DNA of 64,000 nucleotides from Toxonevra muliebris. Taxonomy: Eukaryota; Arthropoda; Insecta; Diptera; Pallopteridae. The stretch's first letter is position 1. Each line of letters opens with the position of its first letter. The stretch is taken from assembly GCA_963691655.1 (NCBI GenBank), contig OY829329.1:65466852-65530851 (forward strand), in the 5' to 3' direction. The notes below the pieces were generated by a model that had not been told where the DNA came from, ran no database searches, and saw nothing but the letters and a program-made list of their open reading frames with translations. Positions 32,051-44,686 of this stretch are shown here, one piece after another. The position numbers were made by a program, and so were the translations under genes.

Positions 32051-32446
32051 ATGATGGTTTAGTAATAAAGCAGAAAGAAAATGCAAAAGGAAGAAATGAA
32101 AAATTAATCACAAATTCAGTGATTACAAAGTTTTTAATAATATTTTACTTTATACATTTATTTGTCCGCATAAAAATTAATGATAATAGAGAAAGAGAAA
32201 AATTATAAATAATTTGTTTTAAAATTATAGTTAATTTATTATGAAATCATGAAACCTTCCTAGATATATGTTTTCATGTCTACAAAATCTATTAACGGTA
32301 TCAAAACTGAATTCAAATAGTAATTTCACTCTCACAAAGATAAAAAAAAAATAAAACTATTTCATGATTCGAAATTTATTTTGTATTATTCAGTGTGAAG
32401 TGAGAACGCTTCGGCTTTATGTCACTTTCGAATGTTAAATGACAGG
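32051..32446. other. Non-coding spacer between MITE copies
   Basis: AT-rich unique DNA. A short GC-richer patch at 32395-32440 (AGTGTGAAGTGAGAACGCTT) is the only non-AT feature. Confidence 0.5.
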
Positions 32447-32755
32447 CTGAGAGGAAAAGTGGTCTAAAATTTAAATGGGAGCAAAAGTGAAATAATGTAA
32501 TATCTCAGTGCAAGAACGGCATAAGTAATACGGCATAGAGTGAAAATGAAACGACTTAAAAGTAATAGCAAAAATGGTATAACAATTCTTTCAGCGCAAA
32601 AACAGCATAGTGATTTATTCTGTTTTTGCTCTGAACGTATTGCGTTTCACTTTTGCTCTGAACATATTCATATCATTTCGTTTTTGCTCTTAATTAAAAT
32701 TATTCCACTTTTTTCTGAAAGTAGAAGTTATACCACTTTTTCTCTAAGCCTCTCA
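32447..32755. mobile_element. Inverted-structure MITE, copy B
   Basis: The left end CTGAGAGGAAAAGTGGT and the right end in reverse complement CTGAGAGG(cttaga)GAAAAAGTGGT form terminal inverted repeats with one indel. The body shares long near-identical blocks with copy A, for example AAATGGTATAACAATTCTTT and GTGATTTATTCTG. No clear target duplication is visible. Confidence 0.7.
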
Positions 32756-33589
32756 GTTATAACTCAAAAAAAAAAAAAAAAAAACTTTAATTAATTTGAA
32801 GACATTTTAGTATCAAAACTTTTTAATTACAAAACCCATTATCAAAATCAGTTCCCCTGCTTTTTAAAAAATTTGCCTAATTTTTCTAAAATTTCTCAAT
32901 TCAAAGCCGATTTTTCAGGACTCAGATTTTAAAAATCATATTTCAAGATCAAAATTGGTATCCTTTAACCCTTTCTTCCCCCTCTGGTAATGACTAGGAA
33001 GCTAAATTTGGAAATGCATATATATTGCCTTGAAAAATCGGATTTAGATGACCACATTTAAGTGAATTGTAGTGTAAATACAAACGCTTATGATACTCAT
33101 GTACTGCGACTTTCGATACTGATACAAACAAATATACATATTTGCATATGTCTGTCTGTATATGTGAATGAGTATGTTAGAGTATGTGTATATTTGTTTG
33201 TATTGTTATCCTCTTGAGGGTGAATGTATGAGTCCCGCACTGTTCCAAAATTGCCATTAATGTTTTTCTTAACATTTCGTTTTTGTTTTGTTTTTTTTTT
33301 GAATTCCTTTTTTCTTTTTTACTTCTAATTTGGCAAAATTTCACCATATTCGAATGTGCGTGTCTAGGGTTAGACGCTGCTAAGCTGTGTGTGTGTGTGT
33401 GTTTAAATTTTAATGGAAATTCATTCCTTGTTATTGTATTAAGAATTCAATCAATTTTTTTTTTGTTATAAGTAATGATTTTTAGTCTTAATCGATTTGA
33501 ATTGAATTTTTTTGCATTTAATTTTTATCAAAGCGAAAAAGTTAATTTCGTGATTTTAACACATAGTTATCTATAACTCCTTAAAAATG
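32756..33589. other. Non-coding DNA
   Basis: Poly-A at 32766-32783, TATG-like words at 33130-33200, a short TG run near 33390-33401, A/T homopolymers. No gene. Confidence 0.6.
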
Positions 33590-34235
33590 CAGAATCGTTT
33601 TGGTCTCCTCTAAATTTCTTTTAGAAATGTTTCTCTAATGTACTACTCTAAAGCTTTTCAATGAAAACCTTTTTTAAAATAATCTTTTGAAATACTTCTC
33701 TGAAAATCGTCTCTGAAATTTTCCTTTGAAATCTTCCTTTGAAATCTTCCTTTGAAATTCTCCTCTCAATATCGTCTCTAAAATTTCCTCTGAAATCTTT
33801 CTTAGAAATTATATTCTGAACTTCACTTCGGAAAGCCTCCTTTGAAACTCTTCACTAGCTACTTCCCCTGAAAACCTATTCTAAAATCTTCTTCTGAAAA
33901 TGTTCATTGAACAAGTTTTCTGGAAGCATCCTCTAAAGTCGAACTTTGAAATCTCTCTTTGAAATCCTCCTCAGAAAACCTCCTCTGAAAATCCCCTTTA
34001 AAATCATCCTCTGAAAATCCCCTAATCTGAAATCGTTCTCTGAATACGTTTTCTAAAAAACCCCTCCAAGACCCTCCTCTGAAAACCTCCTCAAAAAACT
34101 TCCTCTGAAAATCTCCTTTAAAATCGTTCTCTGAAAATCTTTTCTGTACGACCCTCATCTGAAATCATCCTTTAAAAACCTCTTCCGAAATTCTGCTCCA
34201 AAATTCTTCTCTGAAAACTGCTTCAGGAATGTTTT
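33590..34235. repeat. CCTCTGAAAAY minisatellite
   Basis: Words CCTCTGAAAA, CCTTTGAAATCTT and CTCCTTTAAAATC recur every ~10-20 bases, often in a ~33-base higher rhythm. Units become clearer towards 33960-34150. An 84-residue minus-strand frame rich in EDFKGDFQR is a read-through of the repeat. Confidence 0.75.
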
Positions 34236-34930
34236 TCTGAAGTTTTTTCTCCAAAAACTAAAAATTTCATTTCCTCTAACTCAAAACTTTCTGGCAAATT
34301 CGAAACAAAAATCTTTGACTTCTTCAACTCTCTTGTTCCCTTGTACACCGAATACCTGATTCCAATTTTTTCAGATACAAAAATATCTGAGTGCAACTCT
34401 AACATCTGTCAATTTCAAGCTTCGAATTTTTCTCAAAATATTTGACTCCGTTTTTTTCAATGTGAAAATTTTGGACTCCTTTTTTTCAAACTTTACTGTG
34501 TGGAAATCTTGGACTCCTTTTTTTCAAATTTTACTTAGAAATATTCATAGTAGTCACCAGTGTTGTCTTGGATAGCCTCTTTGGCTTTGACTCTTTCTTT
34601 TAATTCGATTTTTTCAACACTGAAATCATTGATTTCACCTTTCCAAATCAGAAATCTGATCAGACTTTTTTCGTTCTTACTTCTTCTATTTTTGCAGCAT
34701 TAAATTCTCAAGCTCAAAAACCGTTTTCTTTGATTTTTCTTTTCTTTTAGTCAGAAATATTTTGTATCTACAGAAATATCGGACTCCGAATTGTTTAACT
34801 TAAAATTTTTGTATTACTGGATTTTCATAGTTTTCGAATTCTCTAACTTTAAAATTTTTCAAAATATCGAAATCTTTGAACTCGTAAGTTTTCAACTTTT
34901 AGAATTTTTAAAACTAAAAAACCAATACCC
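34236..34930. repeat. Degenerate TTTTCAAAT / GGACTCC repeat
   Basis: Two close units of about 38 bases contain GGACTCCTTTTTTTCAAA (near 34473 and 34511). Looser relatives (GACTCCGTTTTTTTCAA, GACTCTTTCTTTTAATTC, CTTTAAAATTTTTCAAAAT) continue to about 34900. Confidence 0.6.
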
Positions 34931-36740
34931 ATCAATATAAAATAGGAAGGTAGAAAAAAAAACGCAATCAGGTTTAAACATTATGCTCAAAGAGAACAAA
35001 TTTAATTCAATAAAGTATTTACTCTCCCTCTTCTCTCATACTCTCTCTTATACATGAATACTAAAAAAGAGTAAAAAAACTAATATTATGCTGAAAACCG
35101 AAGCAAGGAATTGGGCAAAAAAAAAAAAAAAAACACGAAGGTACAATAAAAAAGAGAGAGCTAAATTTATATATATGCGTACTTAGACCTTTTGTGACCG
35201 CTGGACTTGGCAACCAACTTAATACTATGGCGCTTTGCCCTAGAAGTTTAATACAAAGGCAAAAGAGTAGCAAAGAGCAAAAAAAAAAAAAGAGAGAGTG
35301 AGAGGGAGAGAGTGAGGCATTGTTCAGTTTGCATTCAGATTATTTAATATAACGGACTTTGTGCTCTACCAAAAAGACAACAACAAAAACACACCAACAA
35401 CATGCTGACTTAAGTTCAACGAATGAATGAAAACCAACGCAGCTTAACCAAAAAAAAAAAAAAAAAACAACAAAAAAAAACCAAAAGGCAAGAAAAAAAA
35501 AAGCGAAAAAGTTTCAAAAATTTCTCTCACGCATTAGAAATTATTTTCAAAGGGACTTACTTAAGGAAGACATTATATTATATTGTCCTGACGTAGTACG
35601 CAGCGCACGCAGTGATGCTGTGGACAACGAACAGACTGACTAAAATACACCACCAACCAACAGTATCAAATGGACAAAAGCAGAGCTCTAGCTCGAGAAT
35701 CTCATCGTCCTCAAAGAGATTAGATATGGGTAAAAAGTATCACATTTGTATGCAGGAGGCAAAAGCAAGCAGCAGGGCGAATTTGTGTGGGTGGCGTAGT
35801 TTCAAAACTCATTGCTGTTTTCTAGTTACATACTTTGCTACCGGTGCGAACGGTGGCTGGGTGGGTGGGCAATACATAAAGAGCATTGACTTTCTAGTTT
35901 TTTCTTTTTTCCTTTACTCCATCATCATTTTCATTTTTCGTCAATTTGGCCGGCCAATGCGAGGTAATTGGATTCAGTGTGAAGTAGAAGTAGAATAGAA
36001 GTAGAAAAGAGAGAAGAAGAAGAAGAAAATGATTTTGTGTAATATTCAGCACCTTCAGTCAATTAGGACTGAAATGTGTGTGTGTGTGTGTGTGTGTGCG
36101 CTTCTTAACGAAAACACATAAAAGTTTAATAAGGCAATAATTCAGTTGGCGGCAGTCGGCGGCCAGGTGTTGTCCATAGACTCATCAATATTAAAAAGGG
36201 CAACCCAAACATAACAAAAAAAAAAAACAAAAAAACGAGTAAAATTAAACCAACAAAATTGAAAAAAAACACACATTTTTTTTATGCGTGCCTATATAAA
36301 AATGCAAGTTTTTTTTTTCTTTTGGTTGGTTGTTGAATGTTAATGGTTGAAACATTGCTGAATATTGGTTAATAAATTGAGACGGTTGTTATATGTAACC
36401 GGAGTGGAGTTGGATGGAAAGACGTTCATAGGAATGCATATACCAACGTACGTATGTATGCATGAAATATATTCAATGATGGCAATTTTATGGATATTTT
36501 TTGTTTTTTAACGAATTATTGTTGCTGGTAGAGAGAAAATAACATTTAAATGAACTTTCCGCATAACATGAGCCTACACATTTATGCGAATGAGCACTTT
36601 GAATAATATACGAAGCAAACTTGTGCGTATTAAAAACAATTTGGTTCTTTTTTCTTAATATAACTTTTAATTTTCACAGAATATTTTCTATTTTTATTTC
36701 TTCAGGCAACTAAAAGTAAAAAAAATATATTTATTTATAT
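34931..36740. other. Non-coding DNA, partly GC-richer at 35590-35900
   Basis: GA-rich tract at 35290-35315, poly-A blocks at 35450-35510, (TG)n at 36075-36098. The 35590-35900 part is less AT-rich. A consensus minus-strand donor GTAAGT lies at 35560-35555, but I cannot show an exon attached to it. The 128-residue frame here has no protein-like features. Confidence 0.5.
36075..36098. repeat. (TG)n microsatellite
   Basis: An uninterrupted TG run of about 11 units ending in CG. Confidence 0.9.
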
Positions 36741-37030
36741 AGAAGAAATGTATCTGACTCTGGTTTTTATTACTTCAACACAGAAACTCTGATTTGGTCT
36801 TCTTCAACATAAAGTTCGTAGAATTCATAGAACTTTTTCTTTGCTCTGACTCTTTACAACCTGGAAATCTCTGGTTTCTAAACTGCTAACATTGACTTCA
36901 CGATGTCTCTGGTTTCCTCAATACCGAATCTTCTGCTTTCGAATTTTCTGACTGATACAAAATTATCTACATCCAACTTAACCACCATACAAGTTTTTCA
37001 CATCTGACTTCGTTAACACTAAATTTTCTA
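36741..37030. repeat. Degenerate CTCTGANTTCTTCAACA repeat
   Basis: Words CTGACTCTGG, AACTCTGATTTGGTC, CTTCAACATAAAG, GACTCTTTACAACC and TGACTTCACGATG recur loosely, resembling the 34236-34930 array. Probably another piece of the same kind of old repeat. Confidence 0.4.
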
Positions 37031-37523
37031 GAACAAAAAACTACAAAAACCAAACAAAATATTGTTCTAATGAAGAGCAAAAAAAAAATTTTTTTTGGAA
37101 CATGTTTACCAAATCAGGAAGTTATGGGTTAATAAAATTGGTTCTCTCTCACTTTCTCTCTCTGAAATACAATCTGGCACAAGATTAATTGATATAAGCA
37201 ATTCATTCTTTTTCTCCTTTTTTATGGCGCCATTTTTTTTCGTGGTGAGAAACGCTCTTTGTCAAAAGTTTCTTTACGTTTGATTGTTTGTTTACTTTTT
37301 TCGCCCGCCATAATGGTCGCAACAACAAAGATGTATTGTCATTGCCATGTTGTACTACTGCTTTCGTCAGCTGAGAGTCAGTGTGCTCCGCCATTATAGC
37401 CGCAACAACAAATCGCTGTTGTTGTTGCCGCGGTAAATTTGTTGTACTAATTCTACATAAATTCACCTTGATATCATACTCTCAAATGTGTGAATATCAC
37501 AAACATAAAATTGGTTCTCTAAA

Positions 37524-37558
<35 letters not shown>

Positions 37559-40500
37559 AGCAGTCAGAGTGAAATGAATATCACAAACACACACAAAACA
37601 CCAATGTAAATCGTATAATTATTTAGTATGAATAAAATTCTATTGCAATTACCAAAACCATTACCAGTAACGAGAAATGAATTGAAAATCATTGATTGCT
37701 TTTCTGAATATAAAATGAATTCATTAAACTTTGATGTGTATTCACTTCAGTTCAATTTCCCAATTGCTGCGAGCTTTTAGATTAAACGTCAAATTTAAAA
37801 ATGAAGCCCTCCAAGGTTTTTTTCCTACTTTGCTAGAAAAAGTAACTAATTTGCCACTAGATATGAAAATGAAAATAATTTCGCGTGTAGCTTGTGTGTG
37901 TGTTTTTTTTTTTACTTTCACAATACAACTGCCTCAAAAGTCTCAAAAGAAAAGAGTAATATGTGCATGGCTTAAGCAAAAACCTTAACAAGATGAAGGC
38001 CGATGAAATGCGTTGCCGGGGCACATAGCGCACATTGGCTTCTTCTTTTACTTTGACTGCGTGTGCTGTTGCTAGGATAAATTGAGTTGACTTGACTTAA
38101 CTTGACATGTGATATAAGAATTTACTACGCGTATATATTTTTGTTGCTGTTTGTTTTTTTTTGTTTTGTTTTTATAAAGTTCCCACACAATTCTTTTGCT
38201 TCATTTTGCTGACTGCTTGCTACTCTGTGAATTTCACATCAAAAATATGTAACTGAAAAGTAAAACAAGAAATATGTAAGAAAACAAATAAAGTGAAAGG
38301 AAAAATTTTACATATGCAAACACACACCCACACATATTCTAACGCATTGATTGCTTAAAAAAACAGTAATTTTTAGGGGTTTATAGGCGCAATGCAAACG
38401 CTTTCAAAAAGAAATAGAAAAAAACCTTTGAGGGCGTGAAATAAATGAACGTATAGAATAGAAAAAAACAACAATATTTCGTCCTTGACTCAATAAATGT
38501 TATCCTTATGTGGTTAAGTAAAAAGGAAATAAAAGCGTTTTACATAGAAAACTCTGTTCCGTGTTTTACTTGAATCAAAGGATTTTTTTTTGTGATTGTA
38601 TATCAGCAACTCACAAACAAACAAAAAAAACATGAAAGATAAATATTTCTACTAGATACTGGCAAGTGCCATGCATGTCTATGTACAATGTATATGTGTA
38701 TGTAAATATTAAGACAAAGTATTTGGTTGTATGAAAATTGAAAATGATCCAATGTGGTTTGAATAATACGTTTCAAAAAATTTCATATCTTTCTATTCAG
38801 CTTGTTAAAAAGTATTAAATAAATAGCTTCATATAACTCAAGGTTACTTTCAAGAGCAAGATGAGCACAGTTGGAAGATGTTCTTCAAAGGAGAGCGGCG
38901 CTAACTTATGCTCTTAAATATTAAATTCTCTTGTTTTCTGTTATTGCTGCTGTTGTTGCAGCAGCTAAAGTTCCTAAATATACTAGTTGCTGTAGTAGAT
39001 GTTGGTTGTTTTCGCTCTCTTGTTTGTGTCAGTTTGTTGTTATTATTTGCTGACACAACTCAAAGTAACGGCTTTTTGATTTAAAAGGGGAAATATAAAT
39101 TTGCTCACAAGGTGAGTTCTAGAAAAGACTTAAAGCACAAACCTTTATTGTTATCTCACGTGCGTGCTCTTTTGTTTTTGTATTTTATTGTAATCAAAAA
39201 ATAACAGCATAGTTCTATGAGCAGAGCTAAAAAAGAGAGATGAGATAGAAAAAACAGCAACAACTATTCCATATCCATTCAACTCAACTCAGACTGTGGC
39301 TAAATAGTTTTCAATTGCTCTCTCTCTCTCACTTTTTCCCTATTTTTCCCAGTAGGAGTTTTATGGAGTCTCTGAAGCATTACTGCTTCTGTTAGCTATG
39401 AACTACAGGGTTAAAGTTTTTTTTTAAGTTTTTTTCCCCCTTTCAAATTGAGAATTATTCACTATTCACTTTGTTTGGTTAAAAAAAATAATAATAGACA
39501 ACTCCTGAATGTAAAATACTAAGCAACAACCAGCAAAAATAAAAACTTTCTACATGTTTTTTTGCGCTTACTTAAATTATTCAAAAGTGTAAACCCTCTT
39601 GAAACAATTGACATAATCATGAAATCTAATGGAAATACTGTTCATAAATTAACATAATTTTGTAAAACATAAAACAAAAAAAAGAACGGAACAAACTTTT
39701 CTGTTTCCCTAGCGATTATGCATGATACACCAACACAGCAACAACCGAAACCAGCAGCAATACCATGATAACACACACAATCATCAACAGCAAAAGTCTA
39801 TAATCACCACATGAATATCAATTCGCCATGATGAGCCAAAACTCATAAAAAATTCAAACATCTGTAGTGGCTCAATGAGTACCAAAATTGTTTGAAAATA
39901 CTTTACCAACAAAAGTAAAAAAAATAAAAAAATCAACAAAAAACAAAAAACAACATTCGATAATTTCAACCCCAGCACCAACACCAACACCGATACCAAT
40001 GCTGCTATAAGCTTCGGAAAAATGGAAATCCATATGCCAAGCATGCTGCTGCTGCTGTTGCTGTTTTTGTTTTTTTCTCACTGTTCTTTTTTCTTTTTAT
40101 AAACATGACAAAAATGTTTAAAAACAACTTTTGCGGTCATTTCACTAAACTGTTTCAGTCATTTGAAATTTCGAAAGCGAATGATATACAGAAATAGAAA
40201 GAATCAGAGAGAAAGAGTGACGGAGTAACGTAGGCAGCTTGATTGTAGAGTTGGTTGGTTAGCTGGCAAGCACCACTCACCCACTACACTTTATGAAAGA
40301 TAAGTGTGTGATTGAAGGAATACCACTACAGCACCACTTTATGTCGCCAGCGCTATCGTTACGCAGCTCTGAGCCACTTAATATGTTAACTGGGATTAAC
40401 GCCTCATAAAGGCAAAAACAATAACAACATACAAAAACATAAAACAAAAAAAGAGTGAGAAAATAACACGATACTTCAACAAATACCCCCTCCCTCCACT

Positions 40501-41099
40501 CATACACTCGCATGATATTGATGTTTCACTTTCTCTTTACTGTGTGTTTGTGTGTATGTAATTTTATATACACACAAACATATTTCAATATCATCACAAA
40601 ATAAGTAGCTTTAGCCAAGCAAAAGGGCGATTAGCCAAAAATGATACTGTCTCGTGTATTAAATTCGTATTATTTCACCAGCTCTAGTAGAAAATAAACA
40701 CAAATTTTTACTTTTATCTAAGGTAGAACAAAAACACAGCGTACAGAGTTTTAAAAATAAGCTTGTTTTATATAGAAAAAAATCTCATACTAGATTTTTT
40801 AATTTGATAATGCTTATAAAGGTTTTCTTTTATGCACCTTTGCACCTATAAATATAAACTTATTTTAAATGCTCACGACGATTAGGCTTAATAATTTTAG
40901 GTGATTTTTTACTTACAAAAAAAAAAATTTATTCGAATTCTAAATTTACAGTATTTTTTTTAGAATTCTAGATATTTTTACTTTAATTCTCTGTATTAAG
41001 TTACACAGATAACATATTTCAAAAGGTACCAAAATAGTCATTTCCCAGCGAAAAACCTAAATCCTGATTTTGCAAAAATTTTATGTGTTTTCTGGTTCT
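37031..41099. other. Non-coding DNA with a short duplication and microsatellites
   Basis: Two similar ~80-bp units at about 37305-37360 and 37388-37450 share CGCCATNATNGNCGCAACAACAAA. (TC)n lies at 37527-37555. TTG/CTG runs, GA tracts and homopolymers fill the rest (for example CAACACCAACACCGATACC near 39978). No frame has convincing protein content. Confidence 0.55.
37527..37555. repeat. (TC)n microsatellite
   Basis: An uninterrupted TC run of about 14 units. Confidence 0.9.
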
Positions 41100-41222
41100 T
41101 CTACTTACATTAGGTTTGTATATCTGCGGTATTTTCTCTCTCTCTTGCTCTCTCAGCGCATCTTTACAATAAAGGTGGACCGACTAAGTTCCATACTCTC
41201 TTTTCGTTTTTTTTTTAATGAA

Positions 41223-41319
41223 GTTTTGTACTCTCTTAAACTGAGAGCGTAAAAATCTTCATAAAACAAAAAACGAGTTTTGTACTTTCTTAAACTGAGA
41301 GCGTAAAAATTTTCATATA
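41223..41319. repeat. 54-bp tandem duplication
   Basis: GTTTTGTACTCTCTTAAACT and following text at 41223-41265 is repeated at 41277-41319 with few changes. Each unit carries the small hairpin CTCTC...GAGAG or a near match. Confidence 0.85.
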
Positions 41320-44300
41320 AAAATACCAAAAGACGAGCGAAGTTGGTGTACACATTAACGATCCCACACACACATACAAAAATATGTATATGTAAAAAAA
41401 AAATGTACAAATAGTGAGTACTACGCAATACTTCAAAAAGAGCAACAAACGAGAGTTCGATAAATTTGTTCTCTTTTCAAACCTGGGAAACAACAATAAC
41501 AAACATAATCATATAACGAATAACAACAAAACAAGAAGTGCTGATTTTTCAAACAACAACGTAACTAAAAATAACGGTAAACTTCTCTTGATGCCGACAA
41601 CTCGGTAAGTTGAGATTTTTTCGCTTTGTTGATTTAGTTATTGTGTTCGCGAGTTGGAGTATGAATGTATATTTTAATTTTGTTAAAAAAGAGAAGAGAG
41701 AAATGGAAGTGAAAATGAATTCCACTCAATTGCTCATTTTAAAAATTGGGAGAGAGTGAGAGAGGGTGAGAATATTGCTCGTGTTTGTAATTTTGTTCTC
41801 CTTTACTACTTTTTTACCATGCCCTAAGGCAGGCAATATTAAAAGAAAGTACAAAATGTAAAGGCTCTGGAGCAGTGAAGAGAAATTCATTGCTTGTTTA
41901 GGAGTGCTTGATGATTATTCCTACGATCATCCTTAGTTCAATTGGAATTAACATTCATTTGTTCGGTATTTGGTATTGGTGTCTGTCGATAGAGAATAAT
42001 TTTTCTCTCTATCTCGAATACACATATAATCACATTTTGTCCCCTCTCTTACAATAGAAATGCTTCTTGTTAAATCCGCACAAGCTCAAATGCACATACT
42101 TTAAAAAATAACCTCCAAAATCTACCTCTCTTTTGAATCTATTAAGCAGTATATGTGTGTGTGTGCGTGCATGTGAAGTTTTGAAACTAAAAAAGAAATA
42201 ACATGGCATACAAAATTGATTACTTACTACAATCCGGCAACCAGAGCAGCAAGCAAACCAAACAAAACTGACAACAAGACGTTGGTTGTTTGCTAATATG
42301 CACAAAAAAAGGCTTAAGTAACTTATAAAATATTACAACGACAACAACGTTGACAAAAAAAAAAAAAAACAAAAAAAAAAGCAATAAAAAATCCAAAATT
42401 CAACAGCATCTAGCAACCAACCAACAATGGTTACTATTTGTAAGTTAACAATAGATAAAACATACATATTCTTTGCTCCTCCGCGAGACTCTCTCTCTCT
42501 CTCTCCAACGCCATCCACCTCTCACTCGGTTACAAACTCACTCCCTGCACTCTCTGCATTACACTATTGTCAGAGCATACGACAAAAATACATTATAATA
42601 TAAGAAGAGGAATGAAACCAAAAGAGTGATAAACGACATGTGAGTTGTCGTTTGTCGTATTCGTATATATGTACATACGAATATGTTTGAATTTGTATGT
42701 GTGTATGTATGTATTTGAGAGTGGGAAATAACAGCAAATGGTTTTGCACAACAACAGCATCTCAGCAACAATAACAAGAACAAGTGAAACATTAGCAAAA
42801 CACTAACAACAACACAACACAAGTATTCCGTTGGTTTCTTTCTCTTTTTTTACACAAAACTACAAATTTCAAATGAAATTTGTTAACATCTAAGCTGCAA
42901 ACATACACACACACACATATACATACGAATTCATGTGAGGGAGATCCTTTCTTTCTTTATTTCTATGACTGTTTGTTTGCTGTTTTCATTTCTTCTTATA
43001 TTTCTATTTCTATTACTGCCAAACAAATTTCATGTGTCCTAATCCTGGCAATTTTTCATGCTTCATTTTTCTTGTTTCCCTTCTGTTTTTTTGTATTTTT
43101 TTTTTTACTATTTTTCATTACAATTTCTGGTTTTGCGAAAAACCCTGACAATTTTGTTCGTGACACAATTAAGTTTGTTCTTTTATGCTAGATTCCTTCT
43201 TTTTTTTGTCGCTTTGTTTATGTTGGAATTGAATTTGCACTAAAGTTCACCTGCTTAGCTTAACTTAAGCATATTTGCTTGCACCTTTTCAAACGTTTTG
43301 GTGTCTTTGGTATATGCAGAAATATTTTACACATATTCACACACTTACTTACTTATGTATATACTTATACATACTTATGTATATGTGCGCATTTTTTGTT
43401 TTTTTTTCTATGGTTCACATAAATTGTGTTACAAATTTGACTTTTGTTTTCAGGATAGAAATATTTGTAAATCACAAGCGCACACACATGTACACAAACT
43501 AATATAAATATATATACACACATACATATACACACACTCAATTGGACGCTGACATTTTTATGTTGTGCGACAACATGACACCGCATTCATTTCATACTCA
43601 TTTGTACTTCAAAACAGACACATATATGGTACAAATGTACACAAATGTGAAAAGAGAGAAAGAGAAAAACAAAATGAGCAAAAGGACAGAGGAAAGTTGC
43701 CAAAAACGAATGAAATGGAAATTATGTAAATGTCACACACGCACACAGTTTTACATTCATTCATTCGCAAAAAAAAAAAAAAAAAATCATTCGCACATGC
43801 ATGTTTATGTTTGTGCATATGCATGTGTGTGTTGCGTTCGTCTAATAGGCAGCCAGTGTCAAACATGTCCCTGCTTTAGCAATGTCAGTTATGTTTTACT
43901 TTAAATGAGTTCACTCTGGAAAACACGATTTTTTTTTGGACAATGAATGGCTTATACACTCATTGTCGTTGTTGTTGTTGCTATTTTTTGTACTTTCGTT
44001 TTATGATAAATTTTGGCAAACAAGAATGGAGCATGTTTTTTTGTGTCTTTCAATTGTTCGATTTTTATTCAAAATTCATTTAATTCAATTAACGCATGAA
44101 ATTATTTTGTTACTGAAATAAACATGACTTTTAAAATAAAGTACAAAAATTTCAATACATTTGTAGTTCAGACTTCAAGTTGTAGTTTAGTAAAAAAGAG
44201 TAAAGAGAGCGGTTCCACAATTACATTCCATTATGTTTCATGATAACAGTGTTTCATTTTCATATAACAGCTCTCTCTCTCTCTCTCTCTCTCGCTCTTC

Positions 44301-44387
44301 TTCTTTCTTTCAAATTGAAACTAAATACTCTCGGTTAATTTTTTTATGGCTGTAAGGCAGAGTGGGAAAAAGAGTAGCCCGCGTGCA
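41320..44387. other. Non-coding DNA with simple repeats
   Basis: AACAATAAC-type runs near 41490-41530, poly-A at 42355-42380, TC run at 42488-42505, CATA/TATG runs at 42670-42720 and 43340-43390, CA-rich tracts at 42900-42920 and 43500-43540, (TC)n at 44271-44293. No gene. Confidence 0.6.
44271..44293. repeat. (TC)n microsatellite
   Basis: An uninterrupted CT run of about 11 units. Confidence 0.9.
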
Positions 44388-44480
44388 CAAGAGCATAAAA
44401 AATTTCACACGTACTGGGCTCATTCCCTTAGCAAAAGAGATCAGCCGATCATTCTGCATGTATAGGTAGTCATCCATACT
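44388..44480 (+). repeat. Dispersed repeat family A, copy 1
   Basis: About 90 bases resembling 60108-60205 in the same orientation and 50213-50300 in reverse. Best-shared words are AAAAGAGATCAGCCGATCAT, GCATGTATAGGTAGTCATC and ACACGTACTGGGCTC. No coding content, probably part of an old transposon. Confidence 0.55.
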
Positions 44481-44486
44481 TTAACG

Positions 44487-44686
44487 CAGCGGTCGGCAAA
44501 ATTGAAAATGAGATTGTGTTGGTGAGCGGAGAGTAATTGCCTCTCTCGCTGTGCAAATAAAAAAAAAATTCAACACAGCCGCTGCTCATGTTGCTTCATT
44601 GCTGTCTGAACAACGACTGATTGGAAGAGCATAAGAATGCGTGTGATGAGAGTACTGCTCAAATGAGTTAGGTTTGCCAACCTATG
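44487..44686. mobile_element. 200-bp hAT-type MITE
   Basis: The left end CAGCGGTCGGCAAA and the right end in reverse complement CATAGGTTGGCAAA match at 11 of 14 bases. Flanking 8-mers CTTTAACG (44479-44486) and CTTTAATG (44687-44694) match at 7 of 8. CAGNGGTNGGCAAA-like ends with an 8-base duplication are typical of hAT elements. No coding sequence. Confidence 0.75.

Noticed and set aside
35555..35637. Possible minus-strand non-coding first exon: TCAGTC initiator-like motif at about 35637 and GTAAGT donor at 35560
   Set aside because: The initiator lacks a TATA box or a good downstream element, and both signals are short enough to be chance.
35612..35998. 128-residue plus-strand frame in a less AT-rich area
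   Set aside because: It starts at GTG in the longest form, has no family motif and ends in a hydrophobic run from T-rich DNA. No supporting splice or promoter signals.
38000..38030. GTTGCCGGGGCACATAGCG as a second Helitron-like end
   Set aside because: It lacks CTAG at the right distance and a supporting hairpin.
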